Part shown: positions 24,871 to 33,791 of the stretch, in pieces
Layout: each line of letters opens with the position of its first letter
Numbering within the stretch: the stretch's first letter is position 1
Source of the DNA: Pokkaliibacter sp. MBI-7
Lineage (GTDB): Bacteria; Pseudomonadota; Gammaproteobacteria; Pseudomonadales; Balneatricaceae
Length of the DNA stretch: 64,000 nucleotides
Direction of reading: 5' to 3'
NCBI RefSeq assembly: GCF_029846635.1
Contig: NZ_JARVTG010000001.1
Span: 1,828,501 to 1,892,500 of the forward strand
Position numbers and translations under genes: made by a program
Notes under the pieces: generated by a model
What the model was told of the DNA's origin: nothing
The model's input: the letters and a program-made list of their open reading frames with translations, nothing else
Databases searched by the model: none

Positions 24871-25902
24871 ATGACATTTCCTTCCCGCCATTTCCACATC
24901 GTGCGCACCGGCTGCTGGTACTGGCTGGCACTGCTGCTGTGCCTGTCGTTCACCACTCGTGCTGAGGTGCTAACCGCCGCAGGTGTACAGCAGCAGGCCC
25001 TCACGGTCAGCCATCGTGCACATCCCGTGCAGTTACTGTTGTGGTATCCCACACACAGCAGGGGTGCGGCACAGCGGACAGGGGGAAATGGCCTGTTTCA
25101 GGGCACAGTCGCTCAACATAATGCTGCGCCTGTCGAAGGCCGATTACCGCTGGTGCTGATGAGTTATGGCGGCCTGCGCTCTGCCCCCTTTCAGGGCCAC
25201 TGGCTGGCTCAGCAACTGGCGCAGCACGGCTATCTGGTGATGCAGATTCAGCCGCCCGCAGCGGAATCGCTGTTACCGGAACAGGCTACTGATGAGCCCT
25301 GGCGTCGGGCGGCCGATATCAGCGTCGCCTATCAGTGGCTGCAGCGCAGTGAATGGCAGCCACGCATTGATCCAGCGCGGCAGAATCTGCTCGGCGCCTT
25401 TCTCGGTGCCACAGCGATGCTGCAACAAACGGGTATCCGGCTGGATCCGGCACGCTATCGCCATAGCTGTGATGGCAATGACAGCACCGACTGCCGCTGG
25501 TATACCGCTCATCAGGTGTCGCTGCCACAGGCCGCCCTACCCGCCAGTACATGGGAAATGGAAAGCACTGCCGTGCACTGGCAGCGCATCGTGGTGATCA
25601 ATCCCGAACTGCTGAACAGCATGACTCCGGCTGACCTGACCGCGCTGCCTGCCACACTGACACACATCGCACTGGGGCAGGACAGCATTAAAGAACAGAG
25701 CACGTTGCCGGGCCAGACACTCAGCCTGCCAGCAGCCAGCCCTTTCAGTGCGCTGGCGCTGTGCACAGCCAACGCCGCGGCGATATTGCGAGAGGAAGGA
25801 GAAGAGGAAGCCCTGTGTCAGGATGGTGAAGCCAGCAGCCGACAGGCGGTGCATCAGCAGTTGCTGCAGTGGGTACTGGCGGCACTGGAGCCGGTCCACT
25901 GA
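24871..25902 (+). CDS. Exported alpha/beta-hydrolase-fold protein lacking the serine nucleophile
   Basis: A 343-residue protein with a signal peptide (WYWLALLLCLSFTTRA). It resembles the predicted dienelactone-hydrolase family: LPLVLMSYGGLRSAPFQGHWLAQQLAQHGYLVMQIQPP (oxyanion region) and AADISVAYQWLQ ahead of the elbow. Where the family has GxSxG, this one reads GAFLGA, so the serine is replaced by phenylalanine (TTT; one base from TCT). It may therefore be inactive, a binding protein, or use another residue. A Cys pair (CDGNDSTDC) suggests a disulfide. It converges with cysA. Confidence 0.7.
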   Translation: MTFPSRHFHIVRTGCWYWLALLLCLSFTTRAEVLTAAGVQQQALTVSHRAHPVQLLLWYPTHSRGAAQRTGGNGLFQGTVAQHNAAPVEGRLPLVLMSYGGLRSAPFQGHWLAQQLAQHGYLVMQIQPPAAESLLPEQATDEPWRRAADISVAYQWLQRSEWQPRIDPARQNLLGAFLGATAMLQQTGIRLDPARYRHSCDGNDSTDCRWYTAHQVSLPQAALPASTWEMESTAVHWQRIVVINPELLNSMTPADLTALPATLTHIALGQDSIKEQSTLPGQTLSLPAASPFSALALCTANAAAILREEGEEEALCQDGEASSRQAVHQQLLQWVLAALEPVH

Positions 25903-25973
25903 CCAGCCCCGCTGCACGGGCCATGCCCTGTCCAGCGGCGAGCGCTGCCCTCAGCAAGGCTCGCCTCAGCTTA

Positions 25974-27059
25974 TCAGGCCCAGCGCAGGGTTCTGGGCTC
26001 GGTTTCACCGGCGACAAACAGATGGCCAACCCGAGGCCTCACCTGCACGGTCTGGCCACGCTGCAGATCCTGCGCTTCCCAGTCGGCATGGCTGATGCCC
26101 ACTTCCCAGGGGTCAGCGGTGAAGCCCAGCGGTTGCAGTTCCAGCCGCACTTCAGCGCCAACCGGGCTGACCGACAGCACCTTCAGCGGCAGATGAGCAT
26201 CGCTGTTGCCTGTACTGCACAGCTCCAGCTCATGGGAGCGCAGGTAGACCTGCCCCTCGCCATCAGCCAGCCCTGGTACCTGCAGCCAGGCATCGCCGCT
26301 GCTCAGACGGCCATCACGGATAACCCCGTTCAGGCTGTTGCTGTGACCGAGAAAATCGAACACAAAGCGGCTGCGCGGACGGGCGTACACCTCGTGGGGC
26401 GCCCCTACCTGCTCGATGTGTCCCTGACTCATCACCACGACCCGGTCGGACACTTCCAGCGCCTCTTCCTGATCGTGGGTGACAAACACGCTGGTGAAGT
26501 GCAGTTCATCATGCAACTCACGTAACCAGCGACGCAGTTCCTTGCGCACCCTGGCATCCAGCGCACCGAACGGCTCATCCAGCAGCAATACCCGTGGCGA
26601 CATGGCCAGTGCCCGTGCCAGCGCCACACGCTGGCGCTGTCCGCCCGACAACTGGGCAGGCAGGCGCTCGGCCATGGTGGCCAGCTGCACCATGTCCAGC
26701 AGGTTCATCACTTTGGCGCGAATGCTGGCTTCGTCCGGGCGCTGGCTGCGTGGCAGGGCACGCAGGCCAAAGGCGATGTTTTCAAACACGCTCATATGAC
26801 GGAACAGGGCGTAGTGCTGGAACACGAAGCCCACGCGCCGGTCACGCACGTGTACCGCCGAGACGTCCTGATCAGCAAACAGCACCCGGCCGTTATCCTG
26901 CTGTTCCAGTCCGGCGATGATGCGCAGCAGGGTGGTCTTGCCCGAGCCGGATGGCCCCAGCAAACCGACCAGCTCGCCGTCGGCGATGTCGAGGTTAATG
27001 TCCTGCAGGGCATGGAACGCCGCAAAGTGCTTGTTCACCCCTTCAATACGAATACTCAT
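25974..27059 (-). CDS. cysA: Sulfate/thiosulfate ABC importer, ATPase subunit
   Basis: A 361-residue ATPase that powers sulfate/thiosulfate uptake at the inner membrane. It has Walker A GLLGPSGSGKTT, the signature LSGGQRQRVALARAL, Walker B VLLLDEPFGALD and the H-loop VFVTHDQEEALEV, followed by a TOBE-like regulatory C-terminus. SIRIEGVNKHFAAFHALQDINLDIADGELVGL is the CysA start. Last gene of cysP-cysT-cysW-cysA. Confidence 0.97.
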   Translation of the reverse strand: MSIRIEGVNKHFAAFHALQDINLDIADGELVGLLGPSGSGKTTLLRIIAGLEQQDNGRVLFADQDVSAVHVRDRRVGFVFQHYALFRHMSVFENIAFGLRALPRSQRPDEASIRAKVMNLLDMVQLATMAERLPAQLSGGQRQRVALARALAMSPRVLLLDEPFGALDARVRKELRRWLRELHDELHFTSVFVTHDQEEALEVSDRVVVMSQGHIEQVGAPHEVYARPRSRFVFDFLGHSNSLNGVIRDGRLSSGDAWLQVPGLADGEGQVYLRSHELELCSTGNSDAHLPLKVLSVSPVGAEVRLELQPLGFTADPWEVGISHADWEAQDLQRGQTVQVRPRVGHLFVAGETEPRTLRWA

Positions 27060-27126
27060 GGTGTTCTCTCCGCAAACGGCGGGATCAATTCAGTCATGGT
27101 GGCAGTCGCTGCCGCGCCTCTGCCGT

Positions 27127-27975
27127 TCAGTGTGCCCGGCGTCGTTCGCGTCTGACCTGACTCCACTCCAGCAGCGCTTTCGCCACTAGGGTAAACAGCG
27201 CCAGCAAAGCCAGCAGCGAAGCACAGGTGAAAGCACCGACGGCGTTGTAATCCTGATACAGCTGCTCAACCTGTAACGGCAGGGTGGTGGTTTCGCCGCG
27301 AATGGCACCTGACACCACCGAGACCGCGCCAAACTCACCCATGGCACGGGCATTGGTCAGAATCACACCGTACAGCAGCGCCCAGCGAATGCGTGGCAGG
27401 GATACCCGGAAAAACACCGTCCAGCCACGGGCACCCAGCGTGACGGCGGCTTCCTCTTCATCGCTGCCCTGGGCCTGCATCAGCGGAATCAGCTCCCGTG
27501 CGACAAAGGGACAGGTGACGAAGATGGTGACCAGCACAATACCGGGCCAGGCAAACATCAGCTGGATATCCTGATCGGCCAGCCAGCCACCGATCGGGCT
27601 CTGGCTGCCGTACAGCAGCAGATACAGCAGCCCCGCCACCACCGGCGAGACGGCAAAGGGAATATCAATCAGGGTCAGCAGCAGTTTGCGCCCGGGAAAC
27701 TGGAAATGGGTGACCGACCAGGCCAGCGCCACGCCGAACACCAGGTTGACCGGCACAGTGATCAGCGCCACCAGCAGGGTCAGGCCGATAGCAGCAAGGC
27801 TGTACTCGTCGAGCAGATTGCTCAGCCAGCCACTCCAGCCATGGGCAAACGCCTGAACAAAGATGCTGAGCAATGGCACCACCAGCATCAGCAGGGTGAC
27901 CAGCAATGCCAGGGTTATCAGGGTCCATTTGACCAGCGGTTGGGTACCTACGCGCAGGGTATTCTTGGCAGACAT
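27127..27975 (-). CDS. cysW: Sulfate/thiosulfate ABC importer, permease CysW
   Basis: A 282-residue inner-membrane permease with about six membrane helices. The EAA loop (EEEAAVTLGARGWTVFFRVSLPRIRWALLYGVILTNARAMGEFGAVSVVSG) is that of CysW, and IDIPFAVSPVVAGLLYLLLYG is typical. It follows cysT by 12 bases and precedes cysA by 67. Confidence 0.96.
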   Translation of the reverse strand: MSAKNTLRVGTQPLVKWTLITLALLVTLLMLVVPLLSIFVQAFAHGWSGWLSNLLDEYSLAAIGLTLLVALITVPVNLVFGVALAWSVTHFQFPGRKLLLTLIDIPFAVSPVVAGLLYLLLYGSQSPIGGWLADQDIQLMFAWPGIVLVTIFVTCPFVARELIPLMQAQGSDEEEAAVTLGARGWTVFFRVSLPRIRWALLYGVILTNARAMGEFGAVSVVSGAIRGETTTLPLQVEQLYQDYNAVGAFTCASLLALLALFTLVAKALLEWSQVRRERRRAH

Positions 27976-27987
27976 GTCAGATTTCCC

Positions 27988-28818
27988 TCAATGACCCTGC
28001 AGGCGCCTGAACCAGCGACTCTGCCAGGCGTTGATCAGGAACAGCAGTACCAGCGATACCAGCAGGACCACCGAGGCGATGGCACTGGCAGCGCCGTAGT
28101 CAAACTCCTGCAGGCGCACGAAGATCATCAGCGAGATGATTTCCGACACATAGGGCATATTGCCGGCGATAAACACCACCGCCCCGTATTCGCCCAGACT
28201 GCGTACAAAGCTAAGTGCCAGCCCGGTCATCAGGGCAGGCCAGATGGCCGGGAACACCACCTTGCAGAATACCCGCCAGTCGCTGGCACCGAGGCTGATG
28301 GCCGCTTCCTCGTACTCCGGCGACAGGTCTTCCAGCACCGGCTGTACCGTCCGCACCACGAAGGGCAGGCTGGTAAAGGCCATGGCCACCACGATGCCCA
28401 GAGGGGTATAGGCCACTTTCAGCCCCATGCTTTCCAGCCACTGGCCGTACCAGCCATTGCCGGACCACAGGGTGGCCAGCGTGATACCGGCCACCGCCGT
28501 CGGCAGGGCGAAGGGCAGGTCCACCAGCGCATCCATCAGCCGGCGGCCGGGAAACTCATAACGCACCAGCACCCAGGCCAGCAGCAGCCCTACCACGGCA
28601 TTGAACAGGGAGGCCAGCGCCGCGGCCCAGAGGGTCACCTTGTAGGCAGCCACCACCCGGCTGTCGGTAATCACCGCCCAGTACTGCGCCAGACTCATGT
28701 CCTGCATCTGTACCAGCAGCCCCGACAGGGGCAGCAGCAAAATCAGGGCGACAAACAGCAGGCTGGTCCCCAGGCTCAGGCTGAGCCCGGGCAGTACCCG
28801 TTTAGTACTGGCAGGCAT
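27988..28818 (-). CDS. cysT: Sulfate/thiosulfate ABC importer, permease CysT (CysU)
   Basis: A 276-residue permease with six membrane helices. VLPGLSLSLGTSLLFVALILLLPLSGLL at the N-terminus, LVDLPFALPTAVAGITLATLW, and the EAA loop EEAAISLGASDWRVFCKVVFPAIWPALMTGLALSFVRSLGEYGAVVFIAGN match CysT. It starts 5 bases after the cysP stop and pairs with CysW to form the channel. Confidence 0.96.
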   Translation of the reverse strand: MPASTKRVLPGLSLSLGTSLLFVALILLLPLSGLLVQMQDMSLAQYWAVITDSRVVAAYKVTLWAAALASLFNAVVGLLLAWVLVRYEFPGRRLMDALVDLPFALPTAVAGITLATLWSGNGWYGQWLESMGLKVAYTPLGIVVAMAFTSLPFVVRTVQPVLEDLSPEYEEAAISLGASDWRVFCKVVFPAIWPALMTGLALSFVRSLGEYGAVVFIAGNMPYVSEIISLMIFVRLQEFDYGAASAIASVVLLVSLVLLFLINAWQSRWFRRLQGH

Positions 28819-28823
28819 CGCGC

Positions 28824-29825
28824 TCAGCGAGCCTGCAGCTGGTCAAGAATGCCGCCAGAGGCAAAGTGCTCTTTATTGACCTTGTCCCAGCCACCGAACT
28901 GGGTGTCGACATCAAACAGCTCTACCTGAGGGAACTGAGCGGCCGTCTCCTCAACCACTTTGGCGTTATGTACCCGGTAGTTGAAGGTAGTCAGCAGGCG
29001 CTGGGCAGGTTCGCTGTAGAGGTAGTTCAGATAGTCCTTCGCCAGCTCGGCATTGCCATTGCGCTCGGCATTCTTCTCCACCACCGCAACCGGGAACTCG
29101 GCCAGAATCGACTGGGCAGGCACCACCACTTCGTAGTCATCCTGACCGTATTCCTTGCGAATATTGTTCACCTCAGACTCGAAGCTGATCAGCACATCGC
29201 CGATACCGCGCTCGATAAAGGTCGTGGTGGCGCCCCGGCCACCGGTGTCGAACACCGCCACATGGGCAAGGAAGTTCCTGACGAACTCACGGGTTTTGGC
29301 TTCGTCACCGTTGTACAGCTTGCTGGCAAAGCCCCAGGCCGCCAGATAGGTATACCGGCCGTTGCCTGAGGTCTTGGGATTGGGAAACACCATCTTGACG
29401 TCGCCCTTGACCAGATCATCCCAGTTCCTGATGCCCTTGGGATTGCCCTTGCGCACCAGGAAGGCAGTGGTGGAATAGTAAGGGGAGCTGTTGTTGGGGA
29501 AGGCTTTCTGCCAGTCAGCGGGAATCAGCTTGCCCTTGTCGTGCAGCATCTGCACATCGGTCACCTGATTGTAGGTCACCACGTCGGCGCGCAATCCCTG
29601 CAGGATGGCCTGAGCCTGCTTGGAAGAGCCACCGTGAGACTGTTTGATCTCGACGTTTTCGTTGTGCTCCTGCTTCCAGTGCTCAGCGAACAGCGGGTTA
29701 TAGGCAGCAAACAGTTCACGGGCAATATCGTAGGAACTGTTCAGCAGGGTACGGTCTTCAGCATGGCTAGCCGCAGCAGCCACGGCCAGGGTGACAGCAC
29801 CCAGCCATTTCAGGGAACGACGCAT
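28824..29825 (-). CDS. cysP: Periplasmic thiosulfate/sulfate-binding protein
   Basis: A 333-residue binding protein with a signal peptide (SLKWLGAVTLAVAAAASHA). RTLLNSSYDIARELFAAYNPLFAEHWKQ, SHGGSSKQAQAILQGLRADVVTYNQVTDVQMLHDKGKLIPADWQ, NPKTSGNGRYTYLAAWG and TGGRGATTTFIERGIGDVLISFESE follow CysP more closely than Sbp. The start at 29825 is fixed by CGGAGATTATCC; the 51-residue upstream extension in frame is non-conserved. First gene of the operon, so a CysB-type sulfur-starvation promoter should lie upstream. Confidence 0.95.
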   Translation of the reverse strand: MRRSLKWLGAVTLAVAAAASHAEDRTLLNSSYDIARELFAAYNPLFAEHWKQEHNENVEIKQSHGGSSKQAQAILQGLRADVVTYNQVTDVQMLHDKGKLIPADWQKAFPNNSSPYYSTTAFLVRKGNPKGIRNWDDLVKGDVKMVFPNPKTSGNGRYTYLAAWGFASKLYNGDEAKTREFVRNFLAHVAVFDTGGRGATTTFIERGIGDVLISFESEVNNIRKEYGQDDYEVVVPAQSILAEFPVAVVEKNAERNGNAELAKDYLNYLYSEPAQRLLTTFNYRVHNAKVVEETAAQFPQVELFDVDTQFGGWDKVNKEHFASGGILDQLQAR

Positions 29826-30140
29826 GGATAATCTCCGCAGACGCAGCCGTTCCCTCAGACAGGCACAGGGTGTTATACGGCTGACAGGTATGTGCATAGT
29901 TGGATGGATGACCATGCTAATAGAACAACTATGGATATAAAACCGCACATTAAGATCATTATTGAATAAATAAATCATCCAGATGCATAAAGTTGCAGCC
30001 GCTGGAAATTAATTGACGTTGACACTATTTAGTCAGCCTACGGGTAACGTAATCCGTCCACAGGTAACGGTGCCGTGGACACCGGTCAGCATCAGGTGCA
30101 CCCGCCTCCACGCTGAGCACGCCAGCCAACAGGAAGAATC
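29826..30140. promoter_or_regulatory. Upstream region of the cysPTWA operon and the methyltransferase
   Basis: About 315 bases between divergent genes; the stretch 29900-30010 is markedly AT-rich (long A/T tracts before cysP), as expected for an activator-dependent CysB promoter. I cannot define a precise CysB site by eye. Confidence 0.4.
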
Positions 30141-30764
30141 ATGTCTGCCAATGACGATCTGTCTGCCATCACCCGCCTGACTCTGCAGCACTACAACGAG
30201 CGGGCGGCCGCCTTCCGTGAAGGTACCTGGGACCACGACGTCAGCCAGAACATCGAGGCCCTGCTGCGTCATATTCAGGCACCAGCGCCCCTGCGTATCC
30301 TCGACATGGGCTGCGGACCGGGCCGCGACCTGCTCGACTTCAGGCAGCGAGGGCATCAGCCCGTGGGGCTGGATGGCACACCGCGCTTTGTGGAGATGGC
30401 CCGAGAAGCCAGTGGCTGTGAAGTCTGGCAGCAGAACTTCCTCGATCTGCAACTACCTGAGGAACATTTTGACGGCATCTTCGCCAATGCCGTGCTGTTT
30501 CATATTCCCAGCAGTGAATTGCCCCGTGTGCTGCGCCAGCTGCAGCAGACTCTCAAGCCCGGTGGTGTGCTGTTCAGTTCCAACCCTCACGGCGACAATC
30601 AGGAGGGCTGGAATGGCCCGCGTTACTGCAACTACCACGACTGGACGAGCTGGCATGCCTATATGACGGCCGCCGGCTTCAGTGAACTGGAGCACTTCTA
30701 CCGCCCCACCGGCCTGCCACGTGAGCAGCAGCCCTGGCTGGCCAGCGTCTGGCGTAAGGGCTGA
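30141..30764 (+). CDS. Class I SAM-dependent methyltransferase
   Basis: A 207-residue cytoplasmic enzyme. LRILDMGCGPGRDLLDFRQRGHQPVGLDGTPRFVEMAR is motif I with the acidic residue of motif II; FDGIFANAVLFHIPSSELPRVLRQLQQTLKPGGVLFSS holds later motifs. It belongs to the UbiE/Methyltransf_11 group; substrate unknown. The ribosome binding site AGGAAG is good. It is alone, upstream of a sigma-54-type promoter for the next genes. Confidence 0.88.
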   Translation: MSANDDLSAITRLTLQHYNERAAAFREGTWDHDVSQNIEALLRHIQAPAPLRILDMGCGPGRDLLDFRQRGHQPVGLDGTPRFVEMAREASGCEVWQQNFLDLQLPEEHFDGIFANAVLFHIPSSELPRVLRQLQQTLKPGGVLFSSNPHGDNQEGWNGPRYCNYHDWTSWHAYMTAAGFSELEHFYRPTGLPREQQPWLASVWRKG

Positions 30765-30788
30765 CCTCTGTAAACCCGATGTTCACCC

Positions 30789-30818
30789 TGCACACCTGAG
30801 TGTCCAGTTTCTGCACAC
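30789..30818. promoter_or_regulatory. Possible activator-binding repeats upstream of the sigma-54 promoter
   Basis: TGCACAC, then GTGTCCA (its complement with one mismatch), then TGCACAC again within 30 bases; GAGTGT/ACACTC forms a further inverted pair. They lie 30-60 bases before the -24 element, a little close for a typical enhancer-binding-protein site. Confidence 0.35.
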
Positions 30819-30849
30819 TCCCCCCGTGCCAGCCATGATGTTTCGTGGC

Positions 30850-30865
30850 TGGCACAGCCCATGCT
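30850..30865 (+). promoter_or_regulatory. Sigma-54 (RpoN) promoter of the dehydrogenase operon
   Basis: TGGCACAGCCCATGCT has the invariant GG and GC dinucleotides 10 bases apart and a full TGGCAC -24 box. It lies 85 bases before the aldehyde dehydrogenase start, and an AcoR-like sigma-54 activator is encoded downstream of the same operon. Confidence 0.72.
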
Positions 30866-30950
30866 CTGCCCTCTCCTGATAACCCAACAGTTGCAGCTAC
30901 TGGCCCACTGGCCGGGCTGCCGCCGGCATAACAAAGAGAGAGAGGGAATC

Positions 30951-32414
30951 ATGCCCGAGCACACACTTCTGCAACCTGCCAGCCTCTGGCAGGGCAAAGT
31001 CTTTACCGGACACTGGCAGGATGCCCCTGCCACCAACGTGATGGAGCCGGCGACCGGCCAGATACTGGGGCAGATCGGCATGGCTGACAGCGGCATGATT
31101 CGGACCGCCTGTGCCAGCGCCCGCCAGGCTCAATCCGGCTGGTACGGGCAGAGCTACGACCAGCGTGCTGCGCTGCTGCGCAAGGTGGCCGGGCTGGCAG
31201 AGACGCATTTTGATGAAATCGTCGGATGGATAGTGAGAGAGAGCGGCTCGACCCGTCCCAAGGCCAGCTTTGAGCTGACGCTGACCATCAAGGCGCTGTT
31301 TGAAAGTGCCGCCCTGCCCTCACGCAGTCAGGGCGAAGTGCTGCCATCCGCCAGTGGCCGGCTCAGTCTGGCCCGCCGCCGTCCGCTGGGAGTGGTGGGG
31401 GTCATTTCACCGTTCAACTTCCCGCTCTATCTCGCCATGCGCGCTGTTGCGCCTGCCCTGGCGGTGGGTAACGCCGTGGTCCTCAAGCCTGATCCACGCA
31501 CCGCGGTCTGCGGTGGCATTGTCATTGCCCGGTTGTTTGAGCTGGCGGGCCTGCCCGCAGGCACGCTGCAGGTGCTGCCGGGGGATGGCGCCGCCGGTGC
31601 CGCGCTGGTAGCCGACCCCGATATTGCCATGATCCAGTTTACCGGCTCGACCAGTGCCGGACGCAAAGTGGGTGAAGCCGCCGGGCGCCACCTGAAGAAG
31701 GTATCCCTTGAGCTGGGCGGCAAGAATTCACTGATCATTCTCGACGATGCTGATCTGGAACTGGCCGTGGCCAACACCACCTGGGGCGTCTATCTGCATC
31801 AGGGGCAAATCTGTATGTCGACCGGCCGTGTGCTGGTACAGCGCAGCCTGTATCCGCAGCTGCTGCAGCGACTGGTAGAAAAAGCGCGCAGCCTGTCCGT
31901 AGGCGATCCGGCCAGTGGTGAAGTGGCGCTCGGCCCGCTGATCAGCGCCCAGCAGCGCGACCACGCCTGTCAGGCCGTGCAGGCAGCCATCGCCGCCGGA
32001 GCACGGCTGGATACCGGTGGCCAGTACGATGGCCTGCTGTTCCAGCCCACGGTCATCAGCGAAGTGGATGCCAGCAACCCGATTTTCCATGAAGAAGTGT
32101 TCGCACCAGTGGCCATCGTAATCCCCTTCGACAGTGATGAAGAGGCCATCCGCCTGGCCAGCGATACCGACTACGGTCTGTCCGCCGCGATCCTCTCAAG
32201 CAATGTAGGGCGGGCACTGCGCCTTGGCGAACAGCTCAACACCGGGCTGTTGCATATCAATGACCAGACCGTCAATGACGAGGTCATCAACCCCTTTGGC
32301 GGCACCGGAGCCTCGGGTAACGGCACCAGTATCGGTGGCCCGGCCAACTGGGAGGAATTCACCCAATGGCAGTGGCTGACCCTCAAGGGCGAAGCTCCGG
32401 CCTATCCCCTCTGA
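30951..32414 (+). CDS. Aldehyde dehydrogenase (benzaldehyde dehydrogenase-like)
   Basis: A 487-residue NAD(P)-dependent enzyme oxidising an aldehyde to its acid. VGVISPFNFPLYLAMRAVAPALAVGNAVVLKPDPRT, FTGSTSAGRKVGEAAGRHLKKVSLELGGKNSLIILDDADLE (catalytic Glu) and WGVYLHQGQICMSTGRVLV (catalytic Cys) are intact. It is most like XylC/benzaldehyde and vanillin dehydrogenases. The start at 30951 follows GAGAGGGAATC. It is co-transcribed with the alcohol dehydrogenase 16 bases on, giving an alcohol-aldehyde-acid path. Confidence 0.93.
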   Translation: MPEHTLLQPASLWQGKVFTGHWQDAPATNVMEPATGQILGQIGMADSGMIRTACASARQAQSGWYGQSYDQRAALLRKVAGLAETHFDEIVGWIVRESGSTRPKASFELTLTIKALFESAALPSRSQGEVLPSASGRLSLARRRPLGVVGVISPFNFPLYLAMRAVAPALAVGNAVVLKPDPRTAVCGGIVIARLFELAGLPAGTLQVLPGDGAAGAALVADPDIAMIQFTGSTSAGRKVGEAAGRHLKKVSLELGGKNSLIILDDADLELAVANTTWGVYLHQGQICMSTGRVLVQRSLYPQLLQRLVEKARSLSVGDPASGEVALGPLISAQQRDHACQAVQAAIAAGARLDTGGQYDGLLFQPTVISEVDASNPIFHEEVFAPVAIVIPFDSDEEAIRLASDTDYGLSAAILSSNVGRALRLGEQLNTGLLHINDQTVNDEVINPFGGTGASGNGTSIGGPANWEEFTQWQWLTLKGEAPAYPL

Positions 32415-32430
32415 ACAGGAGACAACAACA

Positions 32431-33561
32431 ATGACAAGCTCTGCGTTCCGTTCTATCCGCGCGGCGGTAACCCGCAGCAAAGGTGCCCCTTTCGTGCTGG
32501 AATCAGCCCGTATTCGTGCTCCCCGGGAAGATGAGGTGCTGGTGCGTATTATCGCCACCGGTATGTGCCATACCGATATGATCGTCCGTGATCAGTACTA
32601 TCCGGTGCCGCTGCCTGCGGTTCTCGGTCATGAAGGCTCCGGGGTGATTGAGGCGGTCGGACCACTGGTGAAAGACCTCGCCGTCGGTGACCATGTGGTG
32701 CTGACTTACGGCTACTGTGGCCACTGCCTGCCCTGCGGTGATGGCCACGCCTCCTACTGTCAGGAGTTCTTCGGCCGTAACTTCGGGGGCTGCGACAGCC
32801 ATGGCGACTGCGCCCTCGAAGACAGTGAAGGCCAGCCGCTGCATGATCACTTCTTTGCTCAGTCGTCCTTCGCGACCTATGCCCTCAGTCTGGAAAACAA
32901 CGCCATCCGGGTACCGAAGGAAGCGCCGCTGGAGCTGCTAGGCCCACTCGGCTGTGGTATCCAGACCGGCGCCGGAGCGGTCATCAACTCCCTCCGCGTG
33001 ACTCCCGGCAGCCGCTTTGCCGCGTTCGGTGCCGGTGCGGTCGGCCTGTCTGCCGTACTGGCGGCCCGAGCAGCGGGCGCGACCACTATTATTGCAGTGG
33101 ATGTCGTTCCCTCCCGTCTGGAGCTGGCGCTGCAACTGGGCGCCACGCATGTGATCAACAGCCGGGAAAGTGACCCGGTGGCCGCCATCCGCGAAATCAC
33201 TGCTGGCGGCTGCAACTTTGCGCTGGAATCCACCGGCCGGCCTGCGGTACTGCGCCAGGCCGTGGATGCCCTTGGCACACTCGGTTGTGTGGGCGTTGTT
33301 GGCGCCCCGCCGCTGGGCACTCCTGCTGAATTCGATGTCAACGATCTGCTGCTCGGTGGTAAGTCGATTCGCGGTATCGTCGAGGGCGACAGCGTCCCCA
33401 AACGCTTTATTCCGCAACTGGTCGAACTGTATCTGCAGGGGCGTTTTGCCTTCGACAAACTGATCAGGTTCTACGACTTCGAGCAGATCAACCAGGCCGC
33501 TGAAGACAGTGAAAAAGGCATCACCCTGAAGCCGGTGCTGCGCATTGGTCAGCTCGACTGA
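32431..33561 (+). CDS. Zinc-dependent alcohol dehydrogenase (aryl-alcohol dehydrogenase-like)
   Basis: A 376-residue medium-chain dehydrogenase. The catalytic zinc site is seen in GMCHTDM and LGHEGSGVIEAVG, the structural zinc in YCGHCLPCGDGHASYC (four cysteines), and the nucleotide site in FAAFGAGAVGLSAVLAARAAGATTIIAVDVVPSRL (Asp end: NAD preference). It resembles XylB-type aryl-alcohol dehydrogenases. The pair with the preceding aldehyde dehydrogenase and a following AcoR-like activator suggests inducible oxidation of an alcohol; the exact substrate is not shown. Confidence 0.94.
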   Translation: MTSSAFRSIRAAVTRSKGAPFVLESARIRAPREDEVLVRIIATGMCHTDMIVRDQYYPVPLPAVLGHEGSGVIEAVGPLVKDLAVGDHVVLTYGYCGHCLPCGDGHASYCQEFFGRNFGGCDSHGDCALEDSEGQPLHDHFFAQSSFATYALSLENNAIRVPKEAPLELLGPLGCGIQTGAGAVINSLRVTPGSRFAAFGAGAVGLSAVLAARAAGATTIIAVDVVPSRLELALQLGATHVINSRESDPVAAIREITAGGCNFALESTGRPAVLRQAVDALGTLGCVGVVGAPPLGTPAEFDVNDLLLGGKSIRGIVEGDSVPKRFIPQLVELYLQGRFAFDKLIRFYDFEQINQAAEDSEKGITLKPVLRIGQLD

Positions 33562-33592
33562 CCATCCACTTCAGGCGGTGCCGCCACCGCTC

Positions 33593-33628
33593 AGCCCGGG
33601 CCGGAAGCTGACGCTTTCCTGCCCGGGC
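33593..33628 (+). terminator. GC-rich hairpin after the dehydrogenase operon
   Basis: GCCCGGGC with a GGAAGC extension pairs with GCTTTCC and a second GCCCGGGC around a 4-base loop. The stem is very stable but no U run follows, so it may act as a stabiliser or partial terminator before the activator gene. Confidence 0.45.
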
Positions 33629-33791
33629 ATATTGATATCTCCGCTGCGTACGGCTACATACAGCTGCTGAGCCCGCTGTTGCCTGCCGCCCCGTTCGCAC
33701 AACAGCCGATGCTCCCCTCACAGGTCAACGCGGCCTGCCTGGTTCAATAACAATGATATGTCCCGCTGATAACGGGTCTCCAGGAGCATTC

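Noticed and set aside
27706..28929. Long plus-strand open frame (407 codons) opposite cysT/cysW
   Set aside because: Rich in His/Gln/Gly/Arg, no family features; an antisense shadow of the permease genes caused by high GC.
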